The position numbers were made by a program, and so were the translations under genes. From Bradyrhizobium algeriense (GTDB taxonomy: Bacteria; Pseudomonadota; Alphaproteobacteria; Rhizobiales; Xanthobacteraceae): a stretch of DNA of 64,000 nt. The stretch covers positions 62,001 through 126,000 of the forward strand of contig NZ_PYCN01000006.1 of the NCBI RefSeq assembly GCF_003062295.1, written 5' to 3'. Below, in pieces: positions 36,216 to 45,078 of this stretch (its first letter is position 1; every line of letters begins with the position of its first letter). Below the pieces are notes generated by a model. It saw nothing but the letters and a program-made list of their open reading frames with translations, did no database searches and was not told the origin of the DNA.

Positions 36216-37042
36216 CAGCCGGCCTCCGCACTTAGCGTCGACTGCGCATAACCCTTCATCACTTCGTCCTTCAGCACGCTCCAGATTTCGCGGTGCAGTT
36301 CGTGGAATTGCTTTTCCATCCGCACTTCGGAGATGTCGCGCGGGCGCGGCAACGGCACGCGCCAGTCGCCGATGATGCGCGCCGAGGGACCTGCCGACAT
36401 GATCACGACGCGGTCGGCGAGCGCGATCGCCTCTTCGAGATCGTGGGTGACGAACAGCACTGCCTTGCGGTCGGCGTTCCACAGCTCCAGCAGCAGATTG
36501 CCCATGATCTGCCGGGTCTGGGCATCGAGCGGGCCGAACGGCTCGTCCATCAACAGGATTTTTGGATCGCGGATCAAAACCTGCGCAAGGCCGACGCGCT
36601 TGCGCTGCCCGCCCGACAGCATGTGCGGATAACGGTTGGCGAACGCGCCGAGGCCGACGGAGGTGAGCCAGCCCTGCGCCCGCTGCAGCGCCTGCTCGCG
36701 CGGCGCGCCCTTGATGTCGAGGCCAATGGCGACATTGTCGATCGCAGTCTTCCAGGGAAACAGCGCATCGGCCTGGAACAGATAGCCGGCATCGCGGTTC
36801 AACCCCGTCAGCGGCTTGCCGAAAATCTTCACCGACCCCGCGGCGGGCTTCAAAAGCCCGGCCGCCACGTTGAGCAGCGTCGATTTCCCGCACCCGGTCG
36901 GGCCCACAATGGCGACGAACTCGCCATGGGCGACGGACAGGCTGGCCCGCTCCACGGCCGTGTAGACGCGATCCCCGGCCACGCGAAACGCCACTGTAGC
37001 ATCATCGAGCGCGACCGCCGTTGGCTGAGCCGTATCCGCCAT
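36215..37042 (-). CDS. ABC transporter ATP-binding protein, SsuB/TauB type
   Basis: 275 residues; GGGGAG lies 4 bases before ATG 37042 (MADTAQPTAVALDDATVAF). Walker A GPTGCGKST, signature LSGGQRKRVGLAQVL, Walker B ILLMDEPFGPLDAQT, switch FVTHDLEEAI. Energises a nitrate/sulfonate/taurine-type importer. Overlaps the permease gene. Confidence 0.93.
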   Translation of the reverse strand: MADTAQPTAVALDDATVAFRVAGDRVYTAVERASLSVAHGEFVAIVGPTGCGKSTLLNVAAGLLKPAAGSVKIFGKPLTGLNRDAGYLFQADALFPWKTAIDNVAIGLDIKGAPREQALQRAQGWLTSVGLGAFANRYPHMLSGGQRKRVGLAQVLIRDPKILLMDEPFGPLDAQTRQIMGNLLLELWNADRKAVLFVTHDLEEAIALADRVVIMSAGPSARIIGDWRVPLPRPRDISEVRMEKQFHELHREIWSVLKDEVMKGYAQSTLSAEAG

Positions 37043-37139
37043 GTTTCTCCCCAAGGTTGGAGAGATGCCTTAGCGGTTATGAAGGATAAGTTCAACGACC
37101 GGCGGACGTTACATTCTGCCGAACCAGAAGCAACTCCAT

Positions 37140-39086
37140 TCAATTAAACAGGCGCATCAGAAGAGCCTTGCCGACAGGGGCCGCTCTGACATCGCGAACA
37201 GCCCGAACATACTCTCCTGCGTAAAAACCGCGCACGACCCGCACGCGCGTTGCGACGGTTTCTTCAAATCGAACGCCAAAACCGTCGACGGTTCGCCGCA
37301 CGACCGCTGCGGATACGTCCTGGCCGTACACATTGCAGTTGATGACGGTCCCCACCGGCGGCGGCGCAGGATCGATGAACCTGGCACCTGATATCGAGAT
37401 GTCCGCCATGCGAACCAGCCGCGGGGTCCTTCCCAGGTGAATGAGAACGGGTTCATCCCGCTCGAAGCGTTCGGCCTTGCGACGACGGGGCTGCTCGATG
37501 CAGATGAAACACACGATCGCCAGCACCAGGCTATTGTACAAACTCCAGGCGAGCGCCAGTCCGCCGTAAGCGATGTTCTCTCCCTTCAAATTGAGGATGA
37601 AGGCATAGGCGATGCCCAGCAAGGTTACGAACAGCGCGGACCCGTAAAGCCGCAGCAGCGACCACTCCACGAACTTCTGACTGCGGTTGCCGCCTTTGGC
37701 AGTCACACTGAACTTGTGCCCCCGCGGCTTGACAAGGCCCGCGACGACCGCCCTCAGGACCGCGGGCGCCGCGATGTACTGCGACACATCGGTCATGATC
37801 ACCATCGAACGGCCACGCGAAATCCAGGCCATCGTGAATGCGTGCCAGACGTAGAAAGGCAGGAAGTATCTCAACAGCTCGAAAAGATCGGCATAAACCG
37901 CCTTGATCCCGAACAGGAGAAACGGCCAGGGCACGACGAGGCCAAACACCTTCGCCCCATAAACCGCGGCCCAGCTCATGAAGGCGTCTACGAGTGAAAG
38001 CCGATCAATGAATCCGAGGTTTGATCGCAAGGAAAACGGCCCACTGCGGCCGCGCACGATCTGCATCATGCCGAGACACCATCGGCCGCGCTGCGTGATG
38101 TATTCCTTAAGTCCTTCGGGCGCCAACCCGAGCGTGAGCCTCTCGTTCAGATAGACGGTGCGATGGCCACGTTCCTTCAGGCGCAGCGTGACGAGATAAT
38201 CCTCGGTCACCGAGTCCGTCGGGAAACCGCCGATCTGCATGAGGGCTGAAACGCGGATCACCGACGAAGTGCCGCAGCAGAAGGCAACATCCCAGGCGTC
38301 CTTGGCGGGCATCAGAATGTCGAAGAAAAACCGCTGCTCGTCGGGCCACACTTCGGCGGCGGCGAGATTCGACTGGATCGGATCAGGATTGATGAAATGC
38401 TGCGGGGTCTGCACCACGCCGACGGATTTGTCCTCCATCAAGCTAGTCGCACGCGCGAGGAAATCCGGCATCGGAACGAAGTCGGCATCCAGGATGGAGA
38501 TGAACTGCGGCTTGTCGTGCAGTCCCGTCACGTGGCGCAGCGCGTGATTGATGTTACCGGCTTTGGCGTGCGCATTGTCCGGGCGGGTCAGGTAGTGGCA
38601 GCCGAGTTCTTCCGTCAGGCGCTTGAGCCACAGGCGTCGTCCGTCATCCAGGACCCAAACGCGATAGTTGCCGTATTCCAGCCCCGTGGTGCCGATGATC
38701 GTACGCTCCAGGATCGCCTTCTCCTCATTGTAGGTGCAGATGAAGACGTCGACGAGCGGCGCCGGCGCAGCCGCTGCGGCTCGCCTTGATCCAGCCTTCA
38801 CGTCGGCAGAGCGATCGATCGTTCGACTGAGGAATAGCAGCGACAGGCTGACGGCAACCAGCGAGGCACCCTCCGCCAGCATGAACGGGTATCCGACGAG
38901 AGCATCGGCAGTAAGCCCCGGTGGCGGCAACGTCCAAGTAACGCGCCACGCGAAGTACCGGATCAACAGGACAAGCGACATCCCCGTCATCAATGATCGG
39001 GCGAGGGTGCTGTCGCGTCTGAGCAACGGCAGGAGGGCGATGCAGGCACCGAGCGCGATCAGGCCTGGCGCGAACGCTGAGATCAT
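37140..39086 (-). CDS. Membrane GT2 glycosyltransferase with PilZ-like C-terminus (cellulose-synthase-like)
   Basis: 648 residues; processive beta-glycan synthase architecture. Two N-terminal membrane helices, then the GT-A domain with LDDG (146-149), DAD (200-202), TED (294-296) and QRGRW (332-336), the D,D,D,QxxRW set of BcsA-type enzymes. Several membrane helices follow, then a C-terminal segment with RKAER (RxxxR) and DISISG (DxSxxG), the c-di-GMP-binding signature of PilZ. ATG 39086 overlaps the HlyD-like gene stop by 4 bases. It may make cellulose-like or mixed-linkage beta-glucan (compare rhizobial BgsA); no bcsB or bcsZ is nearby. Confidence 0.88.
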   Translation of the reverse strand: MISAFAPGLIALGACIALLPLLRRDSTLARSLMTGMSLVLLIRYFAWRVTWTLPPPGLTADALVGYPFMLAEGASLVAVSLSLLFLSRTIDRSADVKAGSRRAAAAAPAPLVDVFICTYNEEKAILERTIIGTTGLEYGNYRVWVLDDGRRLWLKRLTEELGCHYLTRPDNAHAKAGNINHALRHVTGLHDKPQFISILDADFVPMPDFLARATSLMEDKSVGVVQTPQHFINPDPIQSNLAAAEVWPDEQRFFFDILMPAKDAWDVAFCCGTSSVIRVSALMQIGGFPTDSVTEDYLVTLRLKERGHRTVYLNERLTLGLAPEGLKEYITQRGRWCLGMMQIVRGRSGPFSLRSNLGFIDRLSLVDAFMSWAAVYGAKVFGLVVPWPFLLFGIKAVYADLFELLRYFLPFYVWHAFTMAWISRGRSMVIMTDVSQYIAAPAVLRAVVAGLVKPRGHKFSVTAKGGNRSQKFVEWSLLRLYGSALFVTLLGIAYAFILNLKGENIAYGGLALAWSLYNSLVLAIVCFICIEQPRRRKAERFERDEPVLIHLGRTPRLVRMADISISGARFIDPAPPPVGTVINCNVYGQDVSAAVVRRTVDGFGVRFEETVATRVRVVRGFYAGEYVRAVRDVRAAPVGKALLMRLFN

Positions 39087-40465
39087 GGCTTTGGCGCACC
39101 GTAGTTGAACACGACCCTTCCTGTGCGCCCGACTGCGCAATCCTTGCCTGTGGTATCAATGCCGGGCATCGAAACCGTCACACGATATGGTTCTTTGCCG
39201 AGCACGTCGGGATTGATGGCCAGATTCGCGGGCGCACCGGATGAGCCGGTGAGATTCACGATCGTCCCCTGGATCGCCGGACTGCCGTCGTTCGGCTCAA
39301 AACTCGCCTGGTCACCCAGCTGGAGCCGGTTGTAGACGCCTTCTGTGACGTTTGCGGTCACCACAGCGCTGCTGCAATCAAGCAGCTTCAGCAGCGCCTG
39401 TCCGGCCCGGACATCCTCGCCCGGCGACGTCATTTTCTCCCAGATCCGGCCGGTCACCGGCGCTCTGATGTCTGCTTCCGATCGGCTGATATAGTGCTGC
39501 TGTTCGGACGCGATCTCCTGGGACAGCCACGCGATCTCGGCATCCGCATGCGCCAGGTCGGCCTTGAGATCTCCTGCGCGCTGCCGCATCTCTTCTTCGC
39601 GCTGGACTGAACTCGGCCGGTCATTATAGCTGTCGCCCAGATATGTGCCGTTCTTCGCGGCCGTCAGCTCGACCTTGGCCGCATCAAGCCTTCGGCGGGC
39701 GCCGATCTCGGTCTGCTGAGCGATTGATTGTTCCCGGGTCAACCTTGCGAGCTCTACGGTCGAGACGCTGCCCGACCTGATCAGCGACGATGCCCGCTCC
39801 ACAGACGCCGTCGCCTCTTCCCGTCGCGACACGGCGGCTTCGATCGCCGACTGTATTTCAGCGATCCGCGCCTCCAGCTGAAGCATGCGGCCTTCCCTGA
39901 ACTGGGAGGACTGCCGGGCGAGATCCTGCTGCGCGGCTTGAGCCGAGGCCAGTTTGGCTGCGAGGCCTGGCCGCTCGTTCTCCAGTCGGGACATTTGTCG
40001 CCTTAGATCGTCCAAACGGGCCCGATCTCCTCGCGTGTTGACAACCCGAAGGATGACCTCACCTTCGTTCACCACGCTCAATGCGGTGGAAGGGCCGGAC
40101 TTCGCGCTCACTCCCCCGTCGATCGGCGACCTCAGCGTTACGAGCCTGGCGTTGACCACCGCCTCGACGCTGGAAGTTTGCCAGATGGCCCGGAGCGGCA
40201 GCCATCCGAACACGGCAACGATGGCGAGGCCGACGGCGACCTTCAGCACCCGTCGAAGGATCAGGGACCATGACCGCGCGGGCAACTCCTGGTCAGAGGA
40301 ACCACCACTTACCGGCTCGTCGACATCCGGCCTCAGCTGATCGTCCAGATCGCGCTGCAGACCCTTGGCGTCATGACCGGGGTCGATGGATTGGATATCT
40401 CCGTCTGCAGCAAACGTGGGAGCGTGTCCGGGGGTGAATTGCTTTGTTTGCGCATGATGATCCAT
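39083..40465 (-). CDS. HlyD-family membrane-fusion/periplasmic adaptor for the GT2 synthase
   Basis: 460 residues from ATG 40465 (GGGGG 9 bases upstream). Cytoplasmic N-terminus of ~70 residues, one membrane helix at about 75-93 (VLKVAVGLAIVAVFGWLP), a lipoyl-like half-motif (ARLVTLRSPIDGGVSA), a long coiled coil (about 140-300) and the second half (ADIRAPVTGRIWEKMTSPGE). Architecture of Alg44/BgsB-type partners of c-di-GMP-controlled glycan synthases. Overlaps the downstream GT2 gene, so the two are co-translated. Confidence 0.85.
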   Translation of the reverse strand: MDHHAQTKQFTPGHAPTFAADGDIQSIDPGHDAKGLQRDLDDQLRPDVDEPVSGGSSDQELPARSWSLILRRVLKVAVGLAIVAVFGWLPLRAIWQTSSVEAVVNARLVTLRSPIDGGVSAKSGPSTALSVVNEGEVILRVVNTRGDRARLDDLRRQMSRLENERPGLAAKLASAQAAQQDLARQSSQFREGRMLQLEARIAEIQSAIEAAVSRREEATASVERASSLIRSGSVSTVELARLTREQSIAQQTEIGARRRLDAAKVELTAAKNGTYLGDSYNDRPSSVQREEEMRQRAGDLKADLAHADAEIAWLSQEIASEQQHYISRSEADIRAPVTGRIWEKMTSPGEDVRAGQALLKLLDCSSAVVTANVTEGVYNRLQLGDQASFEPNDGSPAIQGTIVNLTGSSGAPANLAINPDVLGKEPYRVTVSMPGIDTTGKDCAVGRTGRVVFNYGAPKP

Positions 40466-40842
40466 GACAGCCGGCCCCCTGATGTCGTCGGTGATCAAAC
40501 CAACTCGTAGCTCCTTGAGGCGATGCACTGCCAGGCAAGTAGCCTGCGCGCGTACTTTAAAAGCCGCTAAAAAACGCGAGCCATCTTTCGATAAAACTGC
40601 AACAATCTTCGGATGTGCGCGGCCGAAACGCGTGATCCCTGAAACGGCATCCGCGCGCCCCGCGTCCACCCCCCCGGGGCGTTTGTCGGCGCGGGTCGGC
40701 AGTATCCGCCTTGCGCCAACAGCCCTGGCCTCCTCCTGGATCCCCCCATGGGCATAAAAGATCCAGCGCTCGGCTTACGACGATCCATTTATCGGCTATC
40801 ACTGTACCCGTAAGGAAGAGCCAAGGGTTGGAACCGCACCGG
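40466..40842. other. Divergent promoter region, nothing specific recognised
   Basis: 377 bases between the divergently read HlyD-type and osmoprotectant ABC genes. An A/T-richer patch at about 40555-40610 could hold promoters, but I see no clear -35/-10 pair, repeat or RNA. Confidence 0.4.
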
Positions 40843-41631
40843 ATGCCTGCCACGCCACTGATCGCCTATACCCAAGTCGGCAAGACCTTTGACGGCGGCC
40901 GCGTGGTGGCTGTCGACGACGTCTCGCTCGAGGTCGCCGAGGGCGAATTTTTGGCCATCGTCGGCGGCTCCGGCTCGGGCAAGACCACGCTGTTGCGGCT
41001 CGCCAACCGGCTGATCGAGACGGATTCCGGCTCGATCACGGTCGAGGGCGAAGACGTGCGCAGCGTCGATCCGATCCTGCTGCGGCGGCGGATCGGCTAT
41101 GTCTTTCAAAGTGGCGGACTGTTTCCGCATCTGACCGTCACCGACAATATCGGCATTACGCCGAAGCTGACGGGCACTCCGCCTGCGGAGATTTCCGCGC
41201 GGGTGGATGAACTGCTCGACCTTGTCAGGCTCGACCGGGCGGAATACCGCGACCGGCTGCCGCACGAACTCTCCGGCGGCCAGCGCCAGCGCGTCGGCGT
41301 GGCGCGCGCGCTCGCCGCAAAACCGCGCATTGTGCTGATGGACGAGCCGTTCGGCGCGCTCGACCCGCTCACCCGCGATGCGCTCGGCGACGATTTTCGC
41401 GAGCTGCATCGCACGCTCGGCCTGACCACGGTCATGATCACCCATGACATGACCGAAGCCATCCTGCTCGCCGACCGGATCGCGGTGATGGGCGGCGGCC
41501 GGCTGCTGGCGCAGGGCACGCCGCCAGAGCTTTCCGAAAGTGACGATGCTTATGTCGGCGAACTGCTGCGCACGCCGCGGCGGCAGGCCGAGCGGCTCGG
41601 CGCCCTGCTGCCGCGGGGCGGTGCGGCATGA
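40843..41631 (+). CDS. Osmoprotectant ABC transporter ATP-binding protein (OpuCA/ProV type)
   Basis: 262 residues. Walker A GGSGSGKTT, signature LSGGQRQRVGVARAL, Walker B IVLMDEPFGALDP, switch MITHDMTEAILLAD. It lacks the C-terminal CBS pair of OpuA/OpuCA proteins, so it is the short YehX-like form. Starts MPATPLIAYTQVGKTFDGG. Overlaps the permease-binding fusion gene by 4 bases. Confidence 0.9.
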   Translation: MPATPLIAYTQVGKTFDGGRVVAVDDVSLEVAEGEFLAIVGGSGSGKTTLLRLANRLIETDSGSITVEGEDVRSVDPILLRRRIGYVFQSGGLFPHLTVTDNIGITPKLTGTPPAEISARVDELLDLVRLDRAEYRDRLPHELSGGQRQRVGVARALAAKPRIVLMDEPFGALDPLTRDALGDDFRELHRTLGLTTVMITHDMTEAILLADRIAVMGGGRLLAQGTPPELSESDDAYVGELLRTPRRQAERLGALLPRGGAA

Positions 41632-43187
41632 GCATCTTCGCCGATCCGCGCTGGAGCGAGGCATTCAGTCATCTACCCGACTATCTCGGCAGCCATGTCC
41701 GCGTCAGCGTCGCCGCGCTGGCGCTGGGACTTCTGGTCAGCCTGCCCCTCGCGATTGCGGTACGCAATCGTCGAGTAGCGCGCGGCGCGCTGCTCGGGCT
41801 CGCCAGCATCGTGCAGACGGTACCGGGACTGGCGCTGCTGGCGCTGTTCTATCCGCTGCTGCTGGCGCTCGCGGCACTGTCGCTGTCGTGGTTCGGCTTT
41901 GGCTTTTCCGCGTTTGGATTTTTGCCCGCGGTGCTGGCGCTGGCGCTCTATTCGATGCTGCCGGTGCTGCGCAACACCATCACCGGCCTGCAGGGCGTGG
42001 AGCCTGCGATCCTGGAAGCAGCCCAGGGCGTCGGCATGACGCCGCGGCAATCTCTGTTCACCGTGGAATTGCCGCTGGCGCTGCCGGTGATGATGGCGGG
42101 CATCCGCACCGCGGCGGTCTGGGTGATCGGCACCGCGACGCTGTCGACGCCGATCGGCCAGACCAGCCTCGGCAATTACATCTTTGCGGGGCTACAGACC
42201 CAGAACTGGGTGTTCGTGCTGTTCGGCTGCCTTGCCGCTGCCGTGCTGGCGCTGGCGGTCGATCAATTGCTGGCGCTGATCGAAAGCGGGTTGCGTATCC
42301 GCAGCCGCCTGCGCGCAGGCCTGGGCGGCGCCGGCATCGCAGCGCTGGTCGCGGCCACGCTGGTGCCGACGATGATGCGCGCGCAGACCAACTACGTCAT
42401 CGGCGCAAAAACCTTCACCGAACAATATGTGCTGTCGGCCTTGATGGCGCAGCGGCTGAAAGCCGCCTCGCTCCCTGCGACGACGCGCGAAGGCCTCGGC
42501 TCCAACGTGATCTTCGAGGCGCTGGCGGCAAACGATATCGACGTCTATGTCGATTATTCCGGCACGCTGTGGGCCAACCAGTTCCAGCGCAACGACATCA
42601 GGCCGCGAGAGGTGCTGCTGGCCGAACTGAAGATGATGCTGGCGAAGCAGAACATCACGCTGCTCGGCGAGCTCGGCTTCGAGAACGCCTATGCGCTGGT
42701 GATGCCGCGCAAGCGCGCCGAGCAATTGGGCATCCGCACCATCGCCGACCTCGCCTCGCGCGCGGCCAACATGTCGATCGCCGGCGACTATGAATTCTTC
42801 TCGCGCCCCGAATGGACCGCGCTGCGCAAGGCCTACGGCCTGTCGTTCCGCGGCCAGCGGCAGATGCAGCCGGACTTCATGTATGCAGCCGTCGCCTCCG
42901 GCGAGGTCGACGTCATCGCCGGCTACACCAGCGACGGGCTGATCGCGAAATATGATCTGGTTGTTCTGGGTGACGTCAAACGCGCGATCCCGCCCTATGA
43001 TGCAATGGTGCTGCTGGCGCCGAAGCGCGCCAATGACGATAGCTTACGCAAGGCGCTGACCCCGCTGCTCGGCAAGATCGACATCGCCACGATGCGCGAG
43101 GCCAATCTGCGCGCCGCCGGCAATGACGCGACGAGCTCGCCGGACGCGGTAGCGCAGTGGCTGTGGGAGAAGGTGGGGAAGAGATAG
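41628..43187 (+). CDS. Osmoprotectant ABC permease fused to substrate-binding domain
   Basis: 519 residues. Residues 1-215 are a six-helix OpuCB/YehW-type permease (EAA region ILEAAQGVGMTPRQSLFTVE). After a membrane segment at about 225-245, residues ~250-519 form an OpuAC-type binding domain (IGAKTFTEQYVLSALMAQRL, DIDVYVDYSGTLWANQF, ASGEVDVIAGYTSDGLIAKY). Ligands of this family include glycine betaine, choline and related quaternary amines. Binding domain tethered to the membrane, as in OpuA-like systems. Confidence 0.92.
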   Translation: MSIFADPRWSEAFSHLPDYLGSHVRVSVAALALGLLVSLPLAIAVRNRRVARGALLGLASIVQTVPGLALLALFYPLLLALAALSLSWFGFGFSAFGFLPAVLALALYSMLPVLRNTITGLQGVEPAILEAAQGVGMTPRQSLFTVELPLALPVMMAGIRTAAVWVIGTATLSTPIGQTSLGNYIFAGLQTQNWVFVLFGCLAAAVLALAVDQLLALIESGLRIRSRLRAGLGGAGIAALVAATLVPTMMRAQTNYVIGAKTFTEQYVLSALMAQRLKAASLPATTREGLGSNVIFEALAANDIDVYVDYSGTLWANQFQRNDIRPREVLLAELKMMLAKQNITLLGELGFENAYALVMPRKRAEQLGIRTIADLASRAANMSIAGDYEFFSRPEWTALRKAYGLSFRGQRQMQPDFMYAAVASGEVDVIAGYTSDGLIAKYDLVVLGDVKRAIPPYDAMVLLAPKRANDDSLRKALTPLLGKIDIATMREANLRAAGNDATSSPDAVAQWLWEKVGKR

Positions 43188-43215
43188 GAGGTTGTTGTGT
43201 GCCGCGGCCTCTCCT

Positions 43216-43299
43216 CGTCATTGCGAGGAGCGAAGCGACGAAGCAATCCATGCCTCCGCTTGCCGCGCGATGGATTGCTTCGCTGCGCTCGCAATGACG
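43216..43299. repeat. Dispersed palindrome, CGTCATTGCGAG family (copy 1)
   Basis: Arms CGTCATTGCGAGGAGCGAAG and GCGCTCGCAATGACG, with AAGCAATCCA/TGGATTGCTT inside. It lies between the convergent ABC and sulfatase genes; likely a bidirectional terminator. Copy 2 at 47851-47930. Confidence 0.85.
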
Positions 43300-43314
43300 T
43301 GGATAGAGTGGAAT

Positions 43315-45069
43315 TCAAAGCCCCTTGATCAGCCCGGCATCGATCAGGAGGCGATTAAATCGTCTCGCTTCGGCGCCCTTTCGGCAGGCATAGAACACGC
43401 CGTTGCAGCGAAGCATGATCTTCTTCTGCTCCTCGAACGACGGATCGAGCGGGATGCCGGCGGCTTCCTGGATCACGATTGGAATGTAGGCCGCATCGAG
43501 CGTATCAAGCGCCGACGAGAGGTCGCCCGGCCGATAGTTGATGCCATCAATCGCGTAGTAGGTAGAGAAGTAGCGCGGATCGGCTGCCATCAAGCGTTTC
43601 GCCAGCAATTTCTGATCGATGCCGGGCTCAAGCAGCTTTTGCGAGATGGCCGGCTGGTGATCGCCGAAACGCAGCACCAGAAACGACTGATCCGGATAGT
43701 CGCGCTTAAGGGCAGCGATGAATTCGCGGTAGTCGTTCTGCGTCATGACCTGGCGACGAATATATTCGTCGGTCTCCGCCGTGTTTCCCGGTGGCGTCCA
43801 GTCCGGCGGTGTCAGGTCGGGCCGATAGACGTCGGTCCAGGGAAAATGGTTGGCCGTGAGGTAGACGAACATGAAGACCGGCGCGTGCTGCGGCTGCTCC
43901 CGCGCAAATACCTTCAAGGCCTGATCGAAGTAGAACTTGTCGGGCTGCATATCCTGGGCGACGCCCATATCCGCCATGTCGATGAAGTGGCCGACGCCAG
44001 CGCCCTTCTGGAATGCGCGCGCGCCGAGGAAGTTGCCATAGGTCGGATAGAGCGAGAAGGTCTTGTATCCGCAACGCTTGAGCGCTTGCGGTAACCCGCG
44101 CGCAACACGGTTCGCGGTGATCCTTGTGACATAAAACTTCAGATCGCCGAACGACCGCGCCGACATGCCGGTCAGGACGTTGAATTCGGTGTACCACGTC
44201 GGGCCGCCGGTTGCCTCCGCGATCATGGTCCGTTGCTTGCCGTCGATGGACTTGAAGTAATCGGAGTACCCTTGCGGCACCTTGATGCCAGGCGCGGCCG
44301 AGATGTCGAAGCTCGACTCGTCGAGCAGCATGATGATGTGCGGCCGCTTGGCCGTGTCGTCGCAAGCCTCGCCCGATGGCAGCGCAGGCAGGCCGGCGGC
44401 GCGGGCGTCCCGCGCGAGGCTGAGCGGCCCGTTCGCCGGCGGATCGACCTCGATCCACCCGGTCGAAGCCAGCCGCGACACCGCGACCACGCCGGAGCGC
44501 GCCAGACTGGAAATGTGATTGACGCCCTGGAACGGCTCCCATGCCTGCTCGGGCGAGGCGACCGACATCGCCGCGATCAGCGCGGCGCTCGCCGCCACGC
44601 CCGTCAGTGCAAAGCGGCGGCGCACGCGGAACGGATCGAAACGCCAGACCAGCCACAACAGCGGAACCGCAACGAGGCCAGCCAAGGCCAACTGCAACTG
44701 CAAGCGCGGGAATACCGAGAGAAGGAACGAAAACGTATCGCGGTCGATGATCAGGAAGTCGAGGAATGTCAGCGTTAACTGCAGAATTCCGAACTTGAAG
44801 TACGACAGCGCGATCAGGATCACGATGAGAGCCAGCGCCAGCGCGGCGCAGATTCCGGGCCGCTGCAGCACGACCAGCAGGAAGCAGTTCAGGAACACCC
44901 ACGCCAGCACGGACAGCGTGATCGCAAACGGTCCGTATTCAGTGGAGAGCAGAACCGCGAGCCCCGCGAGATGGACAGCAACGATCAGGCCAGCGAGAGC
45001 AAAGAACCTGATACCGCGCGATTCCGCGACGGTACTTTCGCTCATTCCAGGTTCAGCAATCGCAGACAT
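43315..45069 (-). CDS. Sulfatase-fold membrane phosphotransferase (LTA-synthase/OpgB-like), paralogue 1
   Basis: 584 residues. Five N-terminal membrane helices (to ~residue 200), then a periplasmic alkaline-phosphatase/sulfatase-fold domain: RPHIIMLLDESSFDISAAPG (metal Asp/Glu), TGGPTWYTEFNVLTGMSARS (candidate nucleophile Thr/Ser) and VLRFGDHQPAIS (metal Asp/His). Family members move phosphoglycerol or phosphoethanolamine onto glycans or lipid A. AGGA lies 7 bases before ATG 45069. It starts 9 bases after the stop of a paralogue whose last ~35 residues are nearly the same. Confidence 0.88.
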   Translation of the reverse strand: MSAIAEPGMSESTVAESRGIRFFALAGLIVAVHLAGLAVLLSTEYGPFAITLSVLAWVFLNCFLLVVLQRPGICAALALALIVILIALSYFKFGILQLTLTFLDFLIIDRDTFSFLLSVFPRLQLQLALAGLVAVPLLWLVWRFDPFRVRRRFALTGVAASAALIAAMSVASPEQAWEPFQGVNHISSLARSGVVAVSRLASTGWIEVDPPANGPLSLARDARAAGLPALPSGEACDDTAKRPHIIMLLDESSFDISAAPGIKVPQGYSDYFKSIDGKQRTMIAEATGGPTWYTEFNVLTGMSARSFGDLKFYVTRITANRVARGLPQALKRCGYKTFSLYPTYGNFLGARAFQKGAGVGHFIDMADMGVAQDMQPDKFYFDQALKVFAREQPQHAPVFMFVYLTANHFPWTDVYRPDLTPPDWTPPGNTAETDEYIRRQVMTQNDYREFIAALKRDYPDQSFLVLRFGDHQPAISQKLLEPGIDQKLLAKRLMAADPRYFSTYYAIDGINYRPGDLSSALDTLDAAYIPIVIQEAAGIPLDPSFEEQKKIMLRCNGVFYACRKGAEARRFNRLLIDAGLIKGL

Positions 45070-45078
45070 ATCGGCGTC

